NCBI GenBank assembly: GCA_934271275.1
Contig: CAKQRD010000017.1
Location: 1 to 38,869, forward strand
DNA length: 38,869 nt
Direction: 5' to 3'
Source of the DNA: an uncultured Clostridia bacterium
Lineage (GTDB): Bacteria > Bacillota > Clostridia > Christensenellales > Borkfalkiaceae
The notes below the pieces were generated by a model, which saw nothing but the letters and a program-made list of their open reading frames with translations, was not told where the DNA came from and did not search any database. The position numbers and the translations under genes were made by a program. Shown piece by piece: positions 31,505-38,869 of the stretch (position 1 is its first letter; each line of letters begins with the position of its first letter).

Positions 31505-31798
31505 CTATTGTTTTACAAACCAAATCAGTATCGTTCCTACTATTATAATCGCAAGCGACACCCAAAACGTAATCCTAAAACCTTTGGATTTATTCTTTAC
31601 AAATCCGTAGCTGACGAAGCCGATTACGATACAAATGCAAATATTTTTTACCGTATCGAGAAAATTCGGCAAAAATCCCGTTACCGATAAGATGCCAAAT
31701 TTCGATAAAACGCTGAAAACCTGTAAAATTGCAACAATAATCAAAGCAATAAATGCAAAAAGCCTTAAAACGTTTGAATCCTTTTCTGTGTTTTTCAT
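31505..31798 (-). CDS. Small three-helix membrane protein, unknown function
   Basis: This 97-residue protein is not recognised. It has a short polar N-terminus and three predicted transmembrane helices (about 12-34, 45-66, 74-95), with basic residues between helices 2 and 3. AAGGAGTG before the ATG and a seven-base gap to the rluD-like gene argue that it is real and co-transcribed. Its neighbours act in ribosome maturation and the membrane (lspA, der, plsY), but no specific role can be inferred. Confidence 0.75.
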   Translation of the reverse strand: MKNTEKDSNVLRLFAFIALIIVAILQVFSVLSKFGILSVTGFLPNFLDTVKNICICIVIGFVSYGFVKNKSKGFRITFWVSLAIIIVGTILIWFVKQ

Positions 31799-31805
31799 AA
31801 TATTT

Positions 31806-32723
31806 TCACTCCTTATTTAATTTTTTATTTCTTAAAATTTCAAGAATTTTTTCAAAATAGTCGGGAAGCGGCGCGGTAAAACTCACTCTTTTCTTCGTAG
31901 TCGGATGTATAAATTCAAGATAGCCCGCGTGCAAAAGTTGACCGTTCAGGTTAAATTTACAGTTTTTATACCCGTATTCCTTATCCCCGACGACAGGATG
32001 TCCTAAATACTTTGCGTGAACGCGGATCTGATGCGTCCGCCCCGTTTCCAGCGAAAATTCGCACAAGGTATATTCCGAAAAAGTTTCTAAAACTTTATAA
32101 TTCGTTACCGCCAGCCTGCCGGAACGCGAAACCGCCATTTTCGTGCGGTTTTTAGGATCGCGGTCTATATACGTTTCTATCCTCCCTTTCGGTTCCTTAA
32201 GTGTGCCGTAAAGAAGAGCTTTATATACCCGCCTGCACGTTTTATTTTCAAGCTGCTTAGAAAGCGAAGCGTGAGCCTTGTCGTTTTTTGCCACAACCAG
32301 AAGTCCAGAAGTATTCTTATCTATTCTATGCACTATCCCCGGGCGATTTACACCGTTTATCCCCGAAAGCTTATCGAGATGAAACAAAAGCGCGTTTACG
32401 AGAGTAGGCTCGTCTTTCGTGCCGTTGCCCGCGTGAACGGTAAGCCCCTGAGGCTTATTTATCACTGCGATATCGTCATCCTGATAAATAATATCGAGCG
32501 GAATATCTACGGGCGTAAGTCCTAATTCCTTGTTTTCGGGAACATTGAAAACGATTTCGTCGCCGATTTTTATCTTATAGCTGCCTTTTTGAATTTTTCC
32601 GTTCACCGACAGCTCGCCGTCGTCGCAAAGTTTTTTGATAAACGAACGCGATAAATCGGTTTTTTCCGCAAGAAAACCATCGACTCGCTCGCCATTCACG
32701 TCCGCAGCGAAATTCTTAATCAT
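31806..32723 (-). CDS. RluA/RluD-family pseudouridine synthase
   Basis: This 305-residue protein has an N-terminal S4 RNA-binding domain (about 12-60) and a pseudouridine synthase domain. The catalytic aspartate is D135 in VHRIDKNTSGLLV. Later marks include GRTHQIRVH. It probably modifies uridines in 23S rRNA (RluD type); in Firmicutes the gene commonly follows lspA, as here. The start is set at 32723, where the ATG overlaps the lspA stop by eight bases and a GGACGGA site precedes. The frame runs 17 codons further upstream inside lspA without support. Confidence 0.93.
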   Translation of the reverse strand: MIKNFAADVNGERVDGFLAEKTDLSRSFIKKLCDDGELSVNGKIQKGSYKIKIGDEIVFNVPENKELGLTPVDIPLDIIYQDDDIAVINKPQGLTVHAGNGTKDEPTLVNALLFHLDKLSGINGVNRPGIVHRIDKNTSGLLVVAKNDKAHASLSKQLENKTCRRVYKALLYGTLKEPKGRIETYIDRDPKNRTKMAVSRSGRLAVTNYKVLETFSEYTLCEFSLETGRTHQIRVHAKYLGHPVVGDKEYGYKNCKFNLNGQLLHAGYLEFIHPTTKKRVSFTAPLPDYFEKILEILRNKKLNKE

Positions 32724-33423
32724 TATTCGTTCCGTCCGAATCATTTTCCGCTTCGGCAGCAGTTTTATCGGCAACCGTGCTATCGTTATTTTGCCCCGCC
32801 GAATTTTCTTTCATTCCTTTTTCGGAAAAATCTTCCGAATCGTTTTCGTTTTTATCCTTCCGAGAACCGTTTTCAGCCTCCGAATCCTCTTTTTTACCCT
32901 TGAAAAGCGCGTTTTTATCGAGGAAAAGAAGATGAATTACAACGAGAACGACGCCCGCGGAAAGCTCCACGTCCGCAACGTTAAACACTCCGAATATCCG
33001 ATTCCCTGCAATCTCTATACAAATGAAATCGGTCACAGCATAATTTACGGAAGCCATAAACGCTCTGTCTATGAAATTGCCGAACGCCCCGCATATTATG
33101 AGTGCGAGTGCAACGAGCAACGTTTTGTAATTTTTTTTATACGCGTAAACGTAAAAAACGACGAAAAGCGCGATTGCAATAGGCGTAGTTATTAAAAACA
33201 GAGTCCTTTTCCCTTGCAAAATTCCATACGCCGCCCCATCGTTCAAAACATACGTAAAATAAAAAAACTTGGGAATAACGTCTATTCTCTCGTCATTTTT
33301 TAGCGCGTTCGTGAAATACAGCTTGGTAAGTTGATCCGCCGCAATCAACACCGACGCAAAAATTACGGAAGAGATAACGAAAATTATTGTTCTTCGCTTT
33401 CCATTAAACCAAGCTCTTTGCAT
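32716..33423 (-). CDS. lspA: Lipoprotein signal peptidase (signal peptidase II) with acidic tail
   Basis: LspA is the aspartyl protease of the membrane that removes signal peptides from prolipoproteins. Core marks are DQLTK (30-34), NDGAAYGIL (61-69), GNFIDR (115-120), and the catalytic pair D132 in TDFI and D151 in FNVAD, 19 residues apart as in known enzymes. Four transmembrane helices are seen. The protein is 235 residues against about 165: residues 171-235 form a low-complexity tail rich in Glu, Asp, Asn and Ser. The ATG sits inside the end of the upstream DivIVA-like gene (40-base overlap in another frame), but TGGAGG before it and the lack of a later in-frame start support it. Confidence 0.93.
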   Translation of the reverse strand: MQRAWFNGKRRTIIFVISSVIFASVLIAADQLTKLYFTNALKNDERIDVIPKFFYFTYVLNDGAAYGILQGKRTLFLITTPIAIALFVVFYVYAYKKNYKTLLVALALIICGAFGNFIDRAFMASVNYAVTDFICIEIAGNRIFGVFNVADVELSAGVVLVVIHLLFLDKNALFKGKKEDSEAENGSRKDKNENDSEDFSEKGMKENSAGQNNDSTVADKTAAEAENDSDGTNND

Positions 33424-33980
33424 AAATCCTCCAAATGCAGTTCGCCCGGGTTCAGAACCTCTTCAAGATTAAACCCGTTATCCGACGTGGCGGCGATATA
33501 ATCGTCCATTTTACTTTTCGGATCAAACGGCGCGGGCTTCGGAGCGCGGTCGATTTTTTCCGAAAGAGTATCGACTACAAGCTTGTTGTTGCCCGTTTTT
33601 AAAAGTTCTGAAAGCTTTTCTTTAAGCTTAATCGCCTGCGTGACGGCGGGATATAACGGATATTTGTCTTTTAACTCGCCGAAATAACCTTCCCACCTGC
33701 TTGCAAATTTTTTAAGGCTTAAAACCGTCAGGGCATATTCCGTTTCCGACTTATCCGTAATTTCTTTCGCCTTATTTTCCGACTCCACCAACGCTCTTAC
33801 GATAGAATCTTCCTTTAATTTAAAATGTTCCAACTCGCCGAGCAATTTTCTGTTTTCCTCGACGAGTGCGTTTATTCTGTCGCGTTGCTTAAACAGTTCT
33901 TCTTTATAATCAGCGGAATTTTCCGTCAGAAGTTTTTCGACCTCCGCCGCGCCGTACTTTTTTTTATCGAGTTTCTGCAC
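33384..33980 (-). CDS. DivIVA-like coiled-coil protein
   Basis: This 198-residue, mostly helical protein resembles DivIVA/GpsB-like proteins: a short N-terminal segment that may serve as the membrane-binding domain, then a coiled coil (about 20-75) with heptad-like Leu/Ile spacing, a second helical region, and a C-terminal region with acidic stretches. It may mark cell poles or the septum; a gene like this often lies next to lspA in Firmicutes. The start is GTG (33978-33980) behind GGGGAC/GGGA. It begins 15 bases after pncB and overlaps lspA by 40 bases. Similarity is at the level of layout, so the family call is moderate. Confidence 0.65.
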   Translation of the reverse strand: MQKLDKKKYGAAEVEKLLTENSADYKEELFKQRDRINALVEENRKLLGELEHFKLKEDSIVRALVESENKAKEITDKSETEYALTVLSLKKFASRWEGYFGELKDKYPLYPAVTQAIKLKEKLSELLKTGNNKLVVDTLSEKIDRAPKPAPFDPKSKMDDYIAATSDNGFNLEEVLNPGELHLEDLCKELGLMESEEQ

Positions 33981-33995
33981 TTTTCCCGTCCCCTT

Positions 33996-35444
33996 TTACG
34001 ACTTTGACCGAATACTTTCCAGCATGGCGGTTTTCAGCTCGTATAACGGTTCGGACAGGTCTACCTTATAAACGTGCGGCTTATCGAGCCTTTTATATTC
34101 GTCCCAGAACGTAGAAAGTTCGCGCTCGGCGTATTTTTTTATTTCGGAAAGCTTCGGCTTATCGTATACTACTTTTCCGTCTTTTATAACGTCTATTTGT
34201 AAAGGTCGCAGCTCGTAATTATCGAACGTTATCGTTTTCCATCTGTCCGTAGGGTGAGTCAGCACGAGCGGTTTACTCTCGTCGTACGGTCTTTCGTTAC
34301 GAAGGTAAATAAAGTCCGCCTCCGCGTGTCCCGTTTTTTTGTCGTATACTCTGTAAATGTTCTTAAATCCGGGATTCGTTATTTTTTCCGCATTCTCGGA
34401 AACCTTTATTTTCGGCACTATTTCGCCGTCTTTTTCTATAATTGCGGAAAGCTTATACACTCCGCCGAGAGCAGGCATATCCGCGCTCGTTATCAACCTC
34501 GTTCCAACTCCCCAGCTGTTTATCGTCGCCCCCTGATTTTTCAGAGAGCTTATCGAATATTCGTCAAGGTCGCCGGAAGCGCAAATCACGGTGTCGGGAT
34601 AACCCGCCTCGTCAAGCATTGCTCTCGCTTTTTTCGATAAATACGCAAGGTCGCCAGAGTCGAGTCTTATACCCTTCGGCTTGTACCCCGCGGCTTTAAG
34701 TTCGTCGAACACCTTGATTGCGTTCGGCACACCCTGCTTTAAGGTGTCGTAAGTATCGACAAGAAGAAGCGCGTTATCGGGATAAACGTCCGCGTAAGCC
34801 TTAAATGCGGTGTATTCGTCCTTGAAGTTCATAACCCAACTGTGCGCGTGCGTACCGGAAACGGGAATATCGAACATTTTGCCGGCAAGCACGTTTGAAG
34901 TAGAATCGCACCCGCCTATAACAGCAGCTCTCGCTCCGTAAATACCCGCGTCGGGAGCTTGCGCGCGGCGAAGTCCGAATTCCATTACGAGGTCGTTTTT
35001 AGCGGCATATCTGATTTTTGCCGCCTTAGTTGCGATAAGCGTCTGGAAGTTTATAATGTTAAGAACGGCCGTTTCAATAAGCTGTGCCTGCATTATGGGG
35101 GCTTTCACGGTAAAAATCGGTTCGCCCGGAAAAACAACGGTCCCCTCGGGAACTGCGTATACGTCTCCCGTAAACTTGAAGTCTTTAAGATACTCTAAAA
35201 ATTCCTGCGAAAAAATTCCGAGTCCTTTGAGATACGCAAGCTCTTCCTCCCCGAAGCGAAGATTCGTAACGTAGTCCGCGGCTTGCTCCAAACCGCACGC
35301 CACCGAATACGTTATCATTCCGTTTTGACGGAAAAACACGTCGAATACCGCTATTTCGTCTTTTCTTCCCTCTTTAAGGTATCCGTTCATCATCGTGAGC
35401 TGATAGAGGTCGGTTAAAAGAGTAAGATTTCTGTCGTTTGCCAT
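33996..35444 (-). CDS. pncB: Nicotinate phosphoribosyltransferase
   Basis: PncB converts nicotinate and PRPP to nicotinate mononucleotide, using ATP, in NAD salvage. This 482-residue protein opens with LLTDLYQLTMMNGY (9-22), and carries the phosphorylated-histidine region SGTHAHSW (196-203) and the PRPP-side LDSGDL motif. Length fits the longer Gram-positive type. It is the first gene of a seven-gene run on the - strand. A GGAG site lies about 11 bases before the ATG, a little far. The gene upstream on the same strand ends 52 bases away. Confidence 0.96.
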   Translation of the reverse strand: MANDRNLTLLTDLYQLTMMNGYLKEGRKDEIAVFDVFFRQNGMITYSVACGLEQAADYVTNLRFGEEELAYLKGLGIFSQEFLEYLKDFKFTGDVYAVPEGTVVFPGEPIFTVKAPIMQAQLIETAVLNIINFQTLIATKAAKIRYAAKNDLVMEFGLRRAQAPDAGIYGARAAVIGGCDSTSNVLAGKMFDIPVSGTHAHSWVMNFKDEYTAFKAYADVYPDNALLLVDTYDTLKQGVPNAIKVFDELKAAGYKPKGIRLDSGDLAYLSKKARAMLDEAGYPDTVICASGDLDEYSISSLKNQGATINSWGVGTRLITSADMPALGGVYKLSAIIEKDGEIVPKIKVSENAEKITNPGFKNIYRVYDKKTGHAEADFIYLRNERPYDESKPLVLTHPTDRWKTITFDNYELRPLQIDVIKDGKVVYDKPKLSEIKKYAERELSTFWDEYKRLDKPHVYKVDLSEPLYELKTAMLESIRSKS

Positions 35445-35496
35445 AATTACGTTTTCTCCGTAAATTCTTTGTTCTTTTTGTTTATAGTATTTATTT

Positions 35497-35970
35497 TTAC
35501 TTAAAAGTTTTAATTTCAGGAAGCTCTTTTTGCGATTCCGATTCTTTTGCTTCCGCGGTCTCTTTTTCGGCCTTTCTCGTTTTATAGTCTTTATAGTTTT
35601 CCGATTTATTTAAGGCTATATCTTCGGTTCTGTTGCCGTTCACAAGAAATGAAAGGCAAGCGAACACGCCCCAGGTTACCAAGAGCGCGATTAACCCTAT
35701 CCACCATTCCATATAATTTACGAGAACGTAGAAAAGAGCAAACCCCAAAAGTCCCGCACTCAAAAAGAAATAAAACGGCGAACGTGCGATAAACGCGAGT
35801 ATAACGAGCGCAACCCCGAAGCCGACAAACAGGCAAAAAAGAAAAGTCAATATCGGGTGAACCCAGATATCCAACGGCACGAGCGCGTCGCACAACGTTA
35901 CTACGAGCGAGACGGCGAGTATTGCAATTGAAACGAGTAAAAACGCTTTATTTTTTCCGATCTTTTTCAT
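35497..35970 (-). CDS. Four-helix membrane protein with charged tail, unknown function
   Basis: This 157-residue protein is not recognised. Four predicted transmembrane helices (about 9-29, 34-60, 65-87, 90-110) are followed by a hydrophilic C-terminal tail (115-157) rich in Lys and Glu. The start is set at 35970, where GGAGCGCA lies upstream. The frame stays open another 59 codons, but that part covers the promoter and has no ribosome site. It is co-directional with pncB. Confidence 0.75.
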   Translation of the reverse strand: MKKIGKNKAFLLVSIAILAVSLVVTLCDALVPLDIWVHPILTFLFCLFVGFGVALVILAFIARSPFYFFLSAGLLGFALFYVLVNYMEWWIGLIALLVTWGVFACLSFLVNGNRTEDIALNKSENYKDYKTRKAEKETAEAKESESQKELPEIKTFK

Positions 35971-36013
35971 ATTGCGCTCCTTCAATCCTTTCGGTATTTT
36001 TTTGTTTATATAA

Positions 36014-36042
36014 AGTATAACATATTTTTTCCCTTTTGTAAA
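36014..36042 (-). promoter_or_regulatory. Sigma-A-type promoter of the four-helix membrane protein gene
   Basis: On the - strand: TTTACA (36037-36042), a 17-base spacer and TATACT (36014-36019), about 44 bases before the ATG. It may also drive pncB and the genes after it. Confidence 0.75.
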
Positions 36043-36095
36043 ATAAAAAATGCATTTTAGCCTTTGCTTCTGCTTGATTTTTATATATTTTCGTA

Positions 36096-36125
36096 TTGAC
36101 AAATCTGCTCGAAAAATGTTAGAAT
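36096..36125 (+). promoter_or_regulatory. Sigma-A-type promoter of the MTA/SAH nucleosidase gene
   Basis: TTGACA (36096-36101), an 18-base spacer and TAGAAT (36120-36125), with an extended -10 TG at 36117-36118. Confidence 0.75.
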
Positions 36126-36153
36126 TTAAGAAAAAACAAAAAGGCAATTCAAA

Positions 36154-36813
36154 ATGATAGTTATTATTGCGGCAATGGAAAAAGAAGCCGCGACTTTGAT
36201 AGAAAAGTTTTCAGAAAAAAAACAACTTACAATCGCAGGAAAAACGGCTTACGAAGGTAAGCTTTTCGGCAAAAGCGTCATGCTCGTTATAAGCGGAATC
36301 GGCAAGGTTTCCGCGGCAATCGCGGCGCAGGCGGCTATCGATAAATATTTTCCCGAATACGTTTTAAACTTCGGCACTGCGGGCGGACTGGGCGAAAAAG
36401 TTTCGGCAAAGAATTTTTACGTCATCGGCGAATGCTGTCAATACGATTTCGATTTAACGGCTATCGACGACGTTCCCGTCGGCTATATTCAGGATTACGA
36501 CACGGTATTTTTTAGGGCAAATACCGAGGGCTTGAATTTTTTACCCGAAATTAAGCTTGCCACTTCCGATAGATTTACCCACGCAGAACAAGACGTAGCC
36601 ACGGTTAAAAAGCTCGGTTGCGCCGTTACGGATATGGAATGCTGTTCGATTGCTCAGGTATGTTCGTCGAACGGCGTAAATTTTTATGCCGTGAAAGCGG
36701 TAAGCGACGTTTTAGGTAGCGGCATACAAGCGGAAGAATTTAATCGGAATATGGAAGCGATAAGAAACGCCTTCCCCGCCGTCATTCAAAAAGTTTTGGA
36801 GAAGATTAAATGA
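36154..36813 (+). CDS. mtnN: 5'-methylthioadenosine/S-adenosylhomocysteine nucleosidase
   Basis: This 219-residue cytoplasmic enzyme cleaves adenine from MTA, SAH and 5'-deoxyadenosine, clearing by-products of SAM use. Marks are AAMEKEA with E9/E11 (the E. coli E12 region), NFGTAGGLG (72-80), ATSDRFTHAE (136-145), DMEC with E162 (ribose binding), and the catalytic D185 in AVSDVLG. Length is close to the usual 230. The ribosome site (AAAGGC) is modest. Its stop overlaps the next ATG as ATGA, so it is translated together with an AlkD-like glycosylase. Confidence 0.95.
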   Translation: MIVIIAAMEKEAATLIEKFSEKKQLTIAGKTAYEGKLFGKSVMLVISGIGKVSAAIAAQAAIDKYFPEYVLNFGTAGGLGEKVSAKNFYVIGECCQYDFDLTAIDDVPVGYIQDYDTVFFRANTEGLNFLPEIKLATSDRFTHAEQDVATVKKLGCAVTDMECCSIAQVCSSNGVNFYAVKAVSDVLGSGIQAEEFNRNMEAIRNAFPAVIQKVLEKIK

Positions 36814-37499
36814 AAGAAATAGAAAATTTTCTTTTCAACAATTCCGACGAAAAATTTCGGGAGTTCAATAAAAAACTCGTACCCGACACTTCTTACGAAA
36901 TGATCGGAGTAAAGCTACCGGTGTTAAGGGGCTTTGCTAAGACCGTATCAAAAGACAAAGCTCTTTCAACCGCATTTTTAAAAGAAGAACATCACTATTA
37001 CGAGGAATGGTTTTTGCACGGCTTGATAATCGCGCAAGAAAAGGAAAACGTCAGTAAATTACTGTCAGAACTTAAAGCGTTTATGCCACACATAGACAAC
37101 TGGGCAATATGCGATTCAGTCGTTGCCTCGCTGAAAGCTTTCAAAAAAGACGAAACCGCCGTCCTCGATTTTGTGCGCGAATCGATTGATTCCGACATGG
37201 TTTATGCCGTACGATTCGGCATCGTTACCCTTCTCGACTATTTTATCAAAGAAGAATATCTAGATGAAATTCTACGGATCACTCTTCCGCTCGAAACGGA
37301 AGAATATTACATAAATATGGCAATCGCTTGGCTATACAGCGTTATGCTCGTCAAATATTACGATTTCACGATTAAAATCTTTGAAACGCGCCTGATTAAA
37401 AACGTTTTAGTGCATAATAAGGCTATTCAAAAAGCAAGAGAAAGCTTACGGGTTTCGGACGAAAGGAAAAAATATTTATACTCGCTAAAAATAAAATAA
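36810..37499 (+). CDS. AlkD-like DNA alkylation repair protein (HEAT-repeat glycosylase)
   Basis: This 229-residue, all-helical HEAT-like protein matches the AlkD family, which removes N3- and N7-alkylated purines from DNA without flipping the base. Residues equivalent to the B. cereus AlkD site can be placed: W98 and D102 in DNWAICD, and R135 in VRFG. Length is normal (about 225-240). GGAGAAG precedes the ATG, which overlaps mtnN by four bases. Confidence 0.9.
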   Translation: MKEIENFLFNNSDEKFREFNKKLVPDTSYEMIGVKLPVLRGFAKTVSKDKALSTAFLKEEHHYYEEWFLHGLIIAQEKENVSKLLSELKAFMPHIDNWAICDSVVASLKAFKKDETAVLDFVRESIDSDMVYAVRFGIVTLLDYFIKEEYLDEILRITLPLETEEYYINMAIAWLYSVMLVKYYDFTIKIFETRLIKNVLVHNKAIQKARESLRVSDERKKYLYSLKIK

Positions 37500-37597
37500 A
37501 ACAGAGACGGATTATCTTATAGGCATATCAGATAGCTAACCTTTTATAGCCGGCTCCCCAAACAGTCGTTTACTCACAATTATAAGGAAACGCTTTG

Positions 37598-37633
37598 AAA
37601 AATTGCGAAGGTTTTTCGTCCTCCGCAATTTTT
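37598..37633. terminator. Bidirectional terminator between converging genes
   Basis: AAAAATTGCG (37598-37607) pairs with CGCAATTTTT (37624-37633); three more pairs form inside with a mismatch. T-runs exist on both strands. I see nothing else in 37500-37597. Confidence 0.85.
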
Positions 37634-37648
37634 TATTTCTGTTTATGC

Positions 37649-38602
37649 TTATCTTGTTTTAAGAGTATTCATAAACTCAACGGTGTCGGAGCGGGATTTT
37701 ATGCCGTCCGAAGCGTTTTCCTCCGCAAGAGAGGTCGCGGCAACCGCCGCGGAAAAGGTAAGAAGTTCTTTATCGCTCATAGCTTCCGCTAGTCCGCAAA
37801 GCACGCCCGCGCAGAACGCGTCGCCCGCGCCCGTGCTTCCCTTTATGTAGCCCGCGGGCAACACGAAAGACGGAACTTCTGTATACCCATCTTCCGAAAG
37901 GCACGCGCCGAGTTCGGGGGTATGCACGATTACGCGTTCTCTTACGCCGTATTCTTTTGATTTACGGCAAATATCGGGCAACCTTTCACTAGAATACTCC
38001 TCGCCCGCAATCGCCGAGGCTTCCTTTTCGTTCACGATAAGGTTATCGGTATATTTTAAGCACGGCACCACGATTTTGTATTTATCGGAATTTTCGCTTA
38101 CGAGGTCTATCGAGGTCTTTATTCCGAGTTCCTTCGCGCACTTCAATATCCTTAATCCGTCGCCCGCGTCTACTTTGTCGAGGAGAAGAAAATATCCTAA
38201 ATGCAACATATCCGCTCGCATTTTTTCGAGAGGGGTTTCGTCGTGACCGAAGTTCGCGCTCGCGCCGGGGTAAGTAAAAAACGTCCTTTCCCCGCCCGTT
38301 ACGCTCATTACCTCGGTAAAACTCGTTTTCTCGTTTTCGGTCGCGGTCACAAACTCCGTGTTTACGCCGCGGCGGCGCATTTCGTTTATCGCAAACTCGC
38401 CCTCTTCGTCGTTACCTACGCTGCCGCACGCGAAAATTTCGTTCCCGCCGAGAATGGCAAGGTCGTTGGCAACGTTTGGCACGCACCCGCCGACGGCAAG
38501 GCGCACGCTTTTTATTTTTGTAAGCTCGCCCGCTTTGGGATAGGCGGATATGGCGTTTATTTTATCTACGAGAATACTTCCCGCAACGACTATTCTTTTC
38601 AT
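37649..38602 (-). CDS. PfkB-family carbohydrate kinase
   Basis: This 317-residue ribokinase-fold protein has the N-terminal GGCVPNVANDLAILG signature (38-52), a substrate lid, and the second PfkB signature with GSTGAGDAFCAG, where D261 is the catalytic base. The family includes ribokinase, fructokinase, 2-keto-3-deoxygluconate kinase and others; the sugar cannot be named from sequence. It starts six bases after the stop of the upstream MtlD-like gene (AAAGG ribosome site), so a role in polyol or fructose-type metabolism is plausible. Confidence 0.9.
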   Translation of the reverse strand: MKRIVVAGSILVDKINAISAYPKAGELTKIKSVRLAVGGCVPNVANDLAILGGNEIFACGSVGNDEEGEFAINEMRRRGVNTEFVTATENEKTSFTEVMSVTGGERTFFTYPGASANFGHDETPLEKMRADMLHLGYFLLLDKVDAGDGLRILKCAKELGIKTSIDLVSENSDKYKIVVPCLKYTDNLIVNEKEASAIAGEEYSSERLPDICRKSKEYGVRERVIVHTPELGACLSEDGYTEVPSFVLPAGYIKGSTGAGDAFCAGVLCGLAEAMSDKELLTFSAAVAATSLAEENASDGIKSRSDTVEFMNTLKTR

Positions 38603-38608
38603 TATATT

Positions 38609-38869
38609 TTATACCTTTATGGTTTTATTCGAAAGCGCGTCGCACTTTTTTACGAGCGCGGAAAGCGCGCGCCCGTGCTTTAATTCGCCGTAAAGCTCTT
38701 CTATCAGCGGGAGATATTTTCCGTCGTACCCGGAATATTTTTTTAGGGTAGCCGCCGCGCCGTACTCTTCCGCATACGCGTATAATTCCGCGCTCGAATC
38801 GTCGCCCGAAGGCGTAAACAGCAAAGCCGCCGCTATGCCTATACAGATATAGTTTGCGTTGACGTTATG
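38609..38869 (-). CDS. Mannitol-1-phosphate 5-dehydrogenase-like protein, C-terminal part
   Basis: Only the last 86 codons are in the window; the frame is open to the edge. The segment IGIAAALLF, then DDSSAEL, then LKKYSGYDG and a final IEELYGEL matches in order the end of MtlD-type polyol dehydrogenases (E. coli: GIAAAMHF, then DDPQAQEL, then LAQISGLD, from memory). MtlD interconverts mannitol-1-phosphate and fructose-6-phosphate with NAD. Related altronate or mannonate oxidoreductases of the same superfamily remain possible. The PfkB gene follows six bases downstream. Confidence 0.65.
   Translation of the reverse strand, partial: HNVNANYICIGIAAALLFTPSGDDSSAELYAYAEEYGAAATLKKYSGYDGKYLPLIEELYGELKHGRALSALVKKCDALSNKTIKV

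Noticed and set aside
31461..31565. N-terminal extension of Der by 35 residues
   Set aside because: Not conserved in the family; the internal ATG has the good ribosome site.
35971..36147. N-terminal extension of the four-helix membrane protein by 59 residues
   Set aside because: It covers the promoters and lacks a ribosome site; the internal ATG at 35970 has GGAG.
1..38869. Mobile elements, prophage, defence systems or CRISPR arrays
   Set aside because: No transposase, integrase, toxin-antitoxin, restriction or cas-like protein and no regularly spaced repeats were seen; the region is housekeeping and carbohydrate metabolism.

Overview
The window looks like a chromosomal segment of an endospore-forming member of the Clostridia. 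Evidence: a full-length SpoIVA gene; a split ADP-glucose pyrophosphorylase (GlgC plus GlgD), the Firmicutes arrangement; tRNA genes with encoded CCA; strong AGGAGG-type ribosome binding sites; and many TTGACA/TATAAT promoters with 17-bp spacing in moderately AT-rich DNA. A Christensenellales-like uncultured lineage would fit the style, but that is a guess. I see no phage, insertion sequence, CRISPR array or rRNA gene.

Layout. (1) 3-549: five tRNA genes (CAT, Asp, Phe, Thr, Tyr) on the + strand, ending in a hairpin terminator. (2) 678-2746: Mrp/NBP35-type ATPase and an RlmI-type rRNA methyltransferase (- strand), divergent from (3) 2798-4327: family I pyrophosphatase and a LacX-type mutarotase (+ strand). 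(4) 4484-9814: a rhamnose unit (- strand) with a cytoplasmic GH106-like alpha-L-rhamnosidase, L-rhamnose isomerase and a class II aldolase. No rhamnulokinase is present here. (5) 9902-10132: acyl carrier protein. (6) 10242-21984: a compact glycogen operon (- strand) read from one near-consensus promoter: pgi, glgB, glgC, glgD, glgA, glgP and a GH13 alpha-glucanase, with overlaps or short gaps throughout. (7) 22212-24901: valS (- strand), divergent from (8) 24985-27577: a NitT/TauT-type ABC importer (+ strand). (9) 27644-29122: spoIVA. (10) 29290-35444: a - strand run of pncB, a DivIVA-like gene, lspA, rluD, a small membrane protein, der and plsY, mostly overlapping. (11) 35497-36125: a small membrane protein divergent from (12) 36154-37499: MTA/SAH nucleosidase overlapping an AlkD-type DNA glycosylase. 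(13) 37649-38869: a PfkB-family sugar kinase downstream of the 3' end of a gene that matches mannitol-1-phosphate dehydrogenase and runs off the window.

How it fits together. Block 6 covers storage polysaccharide end to end: Pgi links fructose-6-P and glucose-6-P; GlgC/GlgD make ADP-glucose; GlgA elongates; GlgB branches; GlgP and the GH13 enzyme degrade. Block 4 releases and isomerises rhamnose inside the cell. Block 10 is housekeeping: NAD salvage, division or envelope organisation, lipoprotein maturation, ribosome assembly and phospholipid synthesis.

Nothing in the window is a clearly undescribed system. The features most worth checking are protein-level oddities: a histone-H1-like basic N-terminal extension on GlgA together with a changed KxGGL motif, long charged tails on LspA and PlsY, and the rhamnose unit without its kinase. 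Several gene starts were placed at internal Met codons with good ribosome binding sites instead of the longest reading frame; the reasons are given per gene.
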